Assembly: GCA_902478455.1 (NCBI GenBank)
Contig: CABSLJ010000101.1
Span: forward strand, 1 to 8,938
DNA: 8,938 bases
Reading direction: 5' to 3'
Source: an uncultured Oscillospiraceae bacterium
Lineage (GTDB): Bacteria > Bacillota > Clostridia > Oscillospirales > Acutalibacteraceae
Position numbers and translations under genes: made by a program. The notes beneath the pieces are model-generated. The model saw nothing but the letters and a program-made list of their open reading frames with translations, searched no databases and had not been told where the DNA came from. Positions 6,019 through 8,938 of this stretch are shown here, one piece after another; position 1 is the first letter of the stretch, and each line of letters begins with the position of its first letter.

Positions 6019-6186
6019 ATGACGCAAAACAATTCCGGATGCTGCCCCTTTGAAAACAAGCCGGAGATGCAGAAATATTTCGATTCTCTCCCTGCGTATG
6101 TTCAGGAGAACATCATGCAGACCGGTGTAGAGATCACTTCTCTCGACCAGCTCCACAAATGTGCAGACAACCTTTTGAAAAAGTAA
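6019..6186 (+). CDS. Small 55-aa hypothetical protein
   Basis: Unrecognised by name. The ATG at 6019 has an almost perfect GGAGGTGA site (6006-6013) 5 bases upstream, and a strong terminator follows 32 bases after TAA. Residues 1-14 (MTQNNSGCCPFENK) are polar with a vicinal Cys pair (C8-C9). The rest looks like a compact helical unit: MQKYFDSLPAYVQENIMQTG, then SLDQLHKCADNLLKK with a third Cys (C48). No signal peptide or membrane segment. I recall similar small proteins with a Y-[FY]-x-S-L-P-x-Y-V-Q core in other Clostridia, but have not searched. Cys pair plus C48 could bind metal or form a disulfide; that is speculation. Confidence 0.8.
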   Translation: MTQNNSGCCPFENKPEMQKYFDSLPAYVQENIMQTGVEITSLDQLHKCADNLLKK

Positions 6187-6217
6187 GCCCATCCGGTTCC
6201 TTCCGCCCTATTCCATC

Positions 6218-6253
6218 AAAAAAGCCTGAGAGGATGTTCCTCCCAGGCTTTTT
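6218..6253. terminator. Strong bidirectional intrinsic terminator between the 55-aa gene and trmB
   Basis: 15-bp stem with one mismatch (6219-6233 with 6239-6253), loop ATGTT. Five T's end the stem on the plus strand and six T's follow on the minus strand. It lies between convergent genes, 32 bases after the plus-strand stop and 30 bases after the trmB stop. Confidence 0.92.
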
Positions 6254-6283
6254 CCTGTATCTGCTTCAAAAAAGAAAGAGGGT

Positions 6284-6943
6284 TCACCGCGCCCGCCGCG
6301 CAATCAGAAAGTGAATCGGCTTTTCTTCCTTGCGGAACATATTCTCATGCTCGGTTGGATAGGCGTCCCATTCGTTGTCCGCGGGCAGATCGTCCCGGCG
6401 CAGGAGGATTTCATAGCCCGTCTCGCGGAAATAGCCGAGGGAAGCGGCGAAGAGGTCCACGTCATCTGTTTTGAAGTAGACTTCCCCTCCCACCGGCAGA
6501 AAGGCGGCGTACCGCGCCAACATGCCCGGGTGGGTCAGTCTGCGCTTCTGGTGGCGCGCCTTAGGCCAGGGATTGCAAAAATGGATGTAGATGCGCTCCA
6601 CACGATCGTTTTCATCCATCATCAGATCAATGCGCCCGATGTCGTGGGAAAGCAGCGCCAGATTGTCGACCGGTCTGCCGGCAGCCTCATAGCTCTGAAC
6701 GATCTTCCGCCTGGCCACGCCGAGAACGTCGCTGTTGATATCGATACCGATGTAATTGACGCCGGGATTTTCCGCCGCCGCGGCCGCCAGAAAGAAGCCC
6801 TTGCCGCAGCCGAGCTCCAGATAAACCGTCTGACGCCGAGGAAAAAATTCCTTCCAGCGCCCCTTCCATTCCTCCGGCCTGTCCACAAAAAAGGGGCAGG
6901 CCGCGAGCTCCGGCCGCGCCCAGGGTTTTCTTCTCATGCGCAT
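6284..6943 (-). CDS. trmB: tRNA (guanine-N7-)-methyltransferase TrmB
   Basis: 219-aa class I SAM-dependent methyltransferase that makes m7G at position 46 of the tRNA variable loop. Seen: SAM-binding motif LELGCGKGFF (42-51), the acidic residue after strand 2 in IGIDIN (D68), the family signature NPWPKARHQKRRLT (124-137), GGEVYFKTDD, and the C-terminal target-recognition segment with TEHENMF. Length is normal. The signature Asp of DPWPK is Asn (N124); I recall this variant in other clostridial TrmBs, so it is probably lineage-typical. The ATG at 6943 follows GGGAGGCGG about 5-8 bases upstream; a second ATG at 6937 is less well placed. The leader upstream contains a promoter and, directly after it, a terminator-like hairpin (7040-7080), suggesting control by attenuation. 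Confidence 0.96.
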   Translation of the reverse strand: MRMRRKPWARPELAACPFFVDRPEEWKGRWKEFFPRRQTVYLELGCGKGFFLAAAAAENPGVNYIGIDINSDVLGVARRKIVQSYEAAGRPVDNLALLSHDIGRIDLMMDENDRVERIYIHFCNPWPKARHQKRRLTHPGMLARYAAFLPVGGEVYFKTDDVDLFAASLGYFRETGYEILLRRDDLPADNEWDAYPTEHENMFRKEEKPIHFLIARRAR

Positions 6944-7039
6944 CGTTTCCGCCTCCCGATCCTCCGCCGGGGTACAGCCGCCGGCCGGTTCGGCTCCGTC
7001 CGGCGCAGCGCGTGAAAAGCCGCTTCCGCCGTCCGAGCC

Positions 7040-7080
7040 AAAAAAACACCGCGCCGTCCGTTTGAAAGGAGGGCGCAGTG
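7040..7080 (-). terminator. Terminator-like hairpin with seven U's between the lytic transglycosylase gene and trmB
   Basis: On the minus strand CACTGCGCC (7080-7072) pairs with GGCGCGGTG (7055-7047), 9 bp with one G-U pair; an inner TCC/GGA adds 3 bp. Seven T's follow at once (7046-7040). It is 82 bases past the stop of the gene ending at 7162, so it can end that transcript, but it is also 4 bases downstream of the strong promoter at 7084-7112, so it lies at the very 5' end of the trmB leader. Confidence 0.8.
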
Positions 7081-7083
7081 CTT

Positions 7084-7112
7084 ATTATAACAGACCGGAA
7101 AGGGCTTGTCGA
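7084..7112 (-). promoter_or_regulatory. trmB: Strong extended -10 promoter reading toward trmB
   Basis: On the minus strand TCGACA (7107-7112, 5 of 6) is followed by a 17-base spacer ending TGT and a perfect TATAAT (7084-7089). Predicted start near 7077-7079, giving a leader of about 135 bases before the trmB ATG that begins with the hairpin at 7040-7080. No other promoter-like sequence is visible in the G+C-rich stretch 6944-7039. Confidence 0.8.
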
Positions 7113-7161
7113 TTGTGCAAATGGGAGGTTTCCGGAACGGTCCGCCGCCCCCCGCGTTGAC

Positions 7162-7797
7162 TTACGCGGTCCTTTCCAACTGCTCGTAGGCCGCCCGGGT
7201 TTCCAGGATCAGCTCGGCGTATTGGTTGGTGGTGACGCCGTTTCTCACCGCCCTTGCGTAGCCGCCGTCCCCCAGATTGTAGGCCATCAGCCCGCCGTGC
7301 TCGCCGTAGCGGGCCACTTTGTCCGAAAGAATGAGCACGCCCGCGCGGATATTCTGTTCGGGGGCAAAGAGATCGTCGATGCCGTAGGCGTCCAGCAGCC
7401 ACTCGGCGTTGATACTGTTGATCTGCAGCAGACCGCAGTCGCACATGCCGCTGCTGTAGGAGCGCACGGCGCCGACGTCAAACCCGCTTTCATGCCACAT
7501 CATCGCCAAAAGCAGCTCGTAGTCCACCGCATATTCCTTGCACAGCTCATATGTATAGCGCTGCAGCTCCCGGGAAAGGGCCAGTTCGGGATAATAGTAG
7601 CGTTCCGGCTCGGGCTGCGCTGTCTCCTGCCGCTGCTGCCGGTTCTTCTCCAGCGTCCGTGGGAGAGCCGGACGCCTCTCCCGGACCCGTTCCAAGCGGG
7701 AGATGAGCTGTCCCTGAACGTTCTGTGCGGCCGATACGCTCCCCTGCAGGGGGAAGCAGAGAAGGAGGGTCAGAAGTAACAACATCGCTTTTTTCAT
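7162..7797 (-). CDS. Secreted lytic transglycosylase-like protein (SLT/lysozyme-like fold)
   Basis: 211-aa exported protein expected to cleave the MurNAc-GlcNAc bond of peptidoglycan with formation of 1,6-anhydro-MurNAc. Residues 1-23 are a signal peptide (MKKAMLLLLTLLLCFPLQGS, cleavage near SVSA-AQ); C14 does not sit in a lipobox. A basic, Gln/Arg-rich linker (about 27-66) precedes an SLT domain (about 75-205). Family motifs: catalytic Glu E103 in MMWHESGFD, GLLQIN (122-127), and AYNLG (172-176). A Cys pair C119-x-C121 just before GLLQIN is unusual. The ATG at 7797 has an AGAGG site about 10 bases upstream, partly next to a stem formed by a TGTGA-N6-TCACA palindrome. Stand-alone gene; it could serve in wall remodelling, sporulation or germination, which the sequence does not decide. 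Confidence 0.9.
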   Translation of the reverse strand: MKKAMLLLLTLLLCFPLQGSVSAAQNVQGQLISRLERVRERRPALPRTLEKNRQQRQETAQPEPERYYYPELALSRELQRYTYELCKEYAVDYELLLAMMWHESGFDVGAVRSYSSGMCDCGLLQINSINAEWLLDAYGIDDLFAPEQNIRAGVLILSDKVARYGEHGGLMAYNLGDGGYARAVRNGVTTNQYAELILETRAAYEQLERTA

Positions 7798-7809
7798 GGA
7801 TACAAACCT

Positions 7810-7835
7810 CTTTTTGTGATTGGATTCACAAAAAG
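7810..7835. promoter_or_regulatory. CRP/FNR-type palindrome in the lytic transglycosylase leader
   Basis: CTTTTTGTGA (7810-7819) and TCACAAAAAG (7826-7835) form a perfect 10-bp inverted repeat around six bases, containing TGTGA-N6-TCACA, the exact consensus layout of CRP/FNR-family sites. It lies 12-38 bases upstream of the ATG at 7797. In RNA the same repeat would form a hairpin touching the ribosome binding site, so it could act on either DNA or RNA level. Confidence 0.6.
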
Positions 7836-8162
7836 TATTGGCTTATTTTTGCGTTTTAACAGGAATCGTTCTCCGCATTTCCTGCTCTTCCCCCCGATTT
7901 CGACGGCGTCCGGCAGCGCACAGGCTATGCGCCCCATCGTTTTGCATTTTCCTTCCGCCGCTCGGCGCATCCTTCCGGCACCAAACGCCGTCCGTGAGAA
8001 TAGGATGGAATACAAAGAGTCAGATTGCGGCGTCGGAGGAAAACCCGCAGAGGGCGGCCGCCGATCTCCGGCGGACATCCATTATCCGTGCCTGCGGCCT
8101 TCCGAATGCAACGCACATGCGCCTCTTTGTGAGCGTTCAAAAACGCAAAGGAGCTCAGTGTC
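7836..8162. other. 327-base intergenic region, no gene seen
   Basis: Holds the upstream part of the minus-strand leader (A/T-rich 7836-7862, no clean -10/-35 pair), a short stem CCGCCG/CGGCGG (8058-8063 with 8069-8074), and a distant inverted match ACGGCGT/ACGCCGT. Open frames here on both strands lack ribosome binding sites and family resemblance. Just before the gene at 8163, GCGTT/AACGC can pair beside the AAAGGAG site. No convincing promoter for that gene was found. Confidence 0.5.
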
Positions 8163-8546
8163 ATGATCCGAATCGCCGACTATTTCAATGTAAAGCAATA
8201 CCTGCCCCAACACCGCTTTTTCCGCCCTTCCTGTCCGCCGCCTCCGGTCATCATCTCCGGCAGAGTGTTTGATCAGTCGACCGGCGCGCCCCTGCCCGGC
8301 GTGAGCGTCTCCCTCGGTTCCCATGCCATGGAGACACGGCTTTTTACCGGCTGCGACGGTTCCTTTTCCTCCCGCCTGCCCGCCGGTTCCACCTGCACCA
8401 GCGTCCGCCTTTTCAAAAGAGGCTATCTGCGGCGAAGCATCGGCTGCTACCTGCCCCGCGGCGAACAGGACGACTTTTTTCTCTGTCCTGATGGCTCCCG
8501 GCGTTTTCTTGAGAAGAGGGCCGCTTGCGACTGCGAGGAAGCATAA
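8163..8546 (+). CDS. Small protein with a carboxypeptidase-regulatory-like beta-sandwich domain
   Basis: 127-aa protein. An N-terminal segment (1-28; MIRIADYFNVKQYLPQHRFF then CPPPP) is followed by a domain at about 29-107 with the layout of the CarboxypepD_reg-like/transthyretin-like fold: ISGRVFDQSTGAPLPGVSVS (31-50), then TGCDGSFSSRLPAG (62-75), then FKRGYLRR (84-91). Such domains are usually repeats or modules in exported or surface proteins, but here there is no signal peptide, membrane helix or partner domain. Seven cysteines (24, 64, 78, 95, 108, 122, 124) are many for its size. AAAGGAG lies 8-10 bases before the ATG, and a strong terminator follows. Function unknown; the N-terminal part may mediate assembly or binding. 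The antisense frame across this gene has no supporting features. Confidence 0.8.
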   Translation: MIRIADYFNVKQYLPQHRFFRPSCPPPPVIISGRVFDQSTGAPLPGVSVSLGSHAMETRLFTGCDGSFSSRLPAGSTCTSVRLFKRGYLRRSIGCYLPRGEQDDFFLCPDGSRRFLEKRAACDCEEA

Positions 8547-8571
8547 AACGCGAATACTTAATCCCAAGCAC

Positions 8572-8616
8572 GGCCGGAATGCTTCCGAATCAGTCGGGAA
8601 GCGTTCCGGTCTTTTT
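8572..8616 (+). terminator. Intrinsic terminator after the gene at 8163-8546
   Basis: 15-bp stem including two G-U pairs (8572-8586 with 8597-8611), about 10-base loop, followed directly by TTTTT (8612-8616). It begins 25 bases after the stop codon. Confidence 0.9.
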
Positions 8617-8670
8617 ATACAGCGCCCCCGATCATACTCCCCGGGCATGGCGGAAGATAATGGATAGGTA

Positions 8671-8700
8671 TTGGACCGGTTACATCGCATGAATTATAAT
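8671..8700 (+). promoter_or_regulatory. Promoter for the lipoprotein gene at 8804
   Basis: Perfect TATAAT (8695-8700) within an A/T-rich patch, with TTGGAC (8671-8676) at 18 bases as a weak -35. Start near 8707, leaving about 97 bases of leader before the ATG at 8804. No structured element is obvious in that leader. Confidence 0.65.
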
Positions 8701-8803
8701 AAAATAGAAGGAAATGCGCTGTAAACCCAGCACGGCTTGTCGATTATCGCCGGAGAAAAGCGCCTTACCGGCCGCCTGATTCCACATGGTGAAAGGAGTC
8801 TGT

Positions 8804-8938
8804 ATGAAACGAAAAACTGTACTCTGTCTGTTTTTGATATTTTTCATCCTTTTGTCCGCCTGCCATACCGAACCCGAGCCTCCGGAGTCCTCCCATGCTG
8901 CCTCGTCACAAATTCACGGGGAAAGCTCCGCTGCTGAA
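8804..8938 (+). CDS. Lipoprotein, N-terminal part, gene cut by the window end
   Basis: 45 codons are visible and the frame is open to the last base. The ATG follows AAGGAG by about 6 bases and a promoter lies at 8671-8700. The translation begins MKRKTVLCLFLIFFILLSAC, a classic type II signal peptide with lipobox L17-S18-A19-C20, so the protein is expected to be lipidated at C20 and anchored on the outer face of the membrane. The following stretch (HTEPEPPESSHAASSQ) is a Pro/Glu/Ser-rich flexible tether, as is usual before a folded domain. That domain is outside the window, so substrate-binding or other role cannot be told. A longer frame overlapping from 8737 is a different frame without these signals. 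Confidence 0.88.
   Translation, partial: MKRKTVLCLFLIFFILLSACHTEPEPPESSHAASSQIHGESSAAE

Noticed and set aside
6311..7015. 234-codon plus-strand frame antisense to trmB
   Set aside because: TrmB motifs are clear on the minus strand; the plus frame has no start signals or recognisable motifs.
6944..7080. T-box or other known riboswitch in the trmB leader
   Set aside because: No T-box sequence (GGUGGNACCGCG type) or other recognisable aptamer core; only a terminator-like hairpin is visible.
7078..7779. 233-codon plus-strand frame antisense to the lytic transglycosylase
   Set aside because: The minus-strand frame has a signal peptide and all SLT motifs; the plus frame is a composition shadow.
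8082..8690. 202-codon minus-strand frame covering the 8163-8546 gene
   Set aside because: It would run through the strong plus-strand terminator at 8572-8616 and has no ribosome binding site; the plus-strand gene has both start and stop signals.
8737..8937. 66-codon plus-strand frame at the right end
   Set aside because: Wrong frame: the frame starting at 8804 has a ribosome binding site, a type II signal peptide and a lipobox.
1..8938. CRISPR array, tRNA or rRNA gene, insertion sequence, prophage or toxin-antitoxin pair
   Set aside because: No regularly spaced direct repeats, cloverleaf sequences, rRNA-like stretches, transposase or integrase motifs were seen on either strand; the gene set is mostly ordinary chromosomal content.

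Overview
The window looks like a chromosomal stretch of a G+C-rich, anaerobic Gram-positive Firmicute of the Clostridia (Oscillospirales-like). Reasons: strong AGGAGG-type ribosome binding sites on nearly every gene, sigma-A-type promoters, many intrinsic terminators, a clostridial-style FeoB with a cysteine-rich gate motif, a short clostridial pyrophosphatase-like protein, and a TrmB with the NPWPK motif variant. This placement is an inference from gene style; no rRNA or marker gene is present. I see no tRNA, rRNA, CRISPR array, transposase or phage gene.

Layout, left to right. (1) 2-481 (+) is the 3' end of uppP (undecaprenyl-diphosphatase), closed by a strong hairpin shared with the convergent minus-strand genes. 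(2) 548-2726 is a minus-strand block: a MntR/DtxR-family metal regulator (2202-2726), a small Tic20/DUF4870-like membrane protein (1677-1994) that is probably co-transcribed with an unrecognised 179-aa protein (1104-1643), and a separately promoted, lower-G+C 126-aa protein (548-928) that may be a distant DUF1874/STIV-B116-like protein. (3) 2727-2981 is a divergent regulatory region. An inverted repeat covers candidate -10 boxes for both the regulator and the ferrous iron uptake genes feoA (2982-3224) and feoB (3320-5470). (4) 5568-5909 (+) is a short pyrophosphatase-like protein with its own extended -10 promoter, followed by a 55-aa conserved-looking small protein (6019-6186) and a strong bidirectional terminator. 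(5) 6284-6943 (-) is trmB (tRNA m7G46 methyltransferase). Its only visible promoter is followed at once by an intrinsic-terminator-like hairpin with seven U's. (6) 7162-7797 (-) is a secreted lytic transglycosylase-like protein, with a perfect TGTGA-N6-TCACA palindrome in its leader. (7) 8163-8546 (+) is a small cytoplasmic-looking protein with a carboxypeptidase-regulatory-like beta-sandwich, closed by a good terminator. (8) 8804-8938 (+) is the start of a lipoprotein gene that runs off the window.

The only clear functional unit is iron uptake: a metal-sensing repressor-type regulator divergent from feoAB, with a shared intergenic operator candidate. The rest is housekeeping (cell-envelope lipid recycling, tRNA modification, peptidoglycan cleavage) mixed with small lineage-specific proteins. 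I did not find a convincing new multi-gene system. The points most worth checking are regulatory (trmB leader, CRP/FNR-type palindrome, feo operator) and the possible DUF1874-like protein lacking the ring-nuclease histidine.
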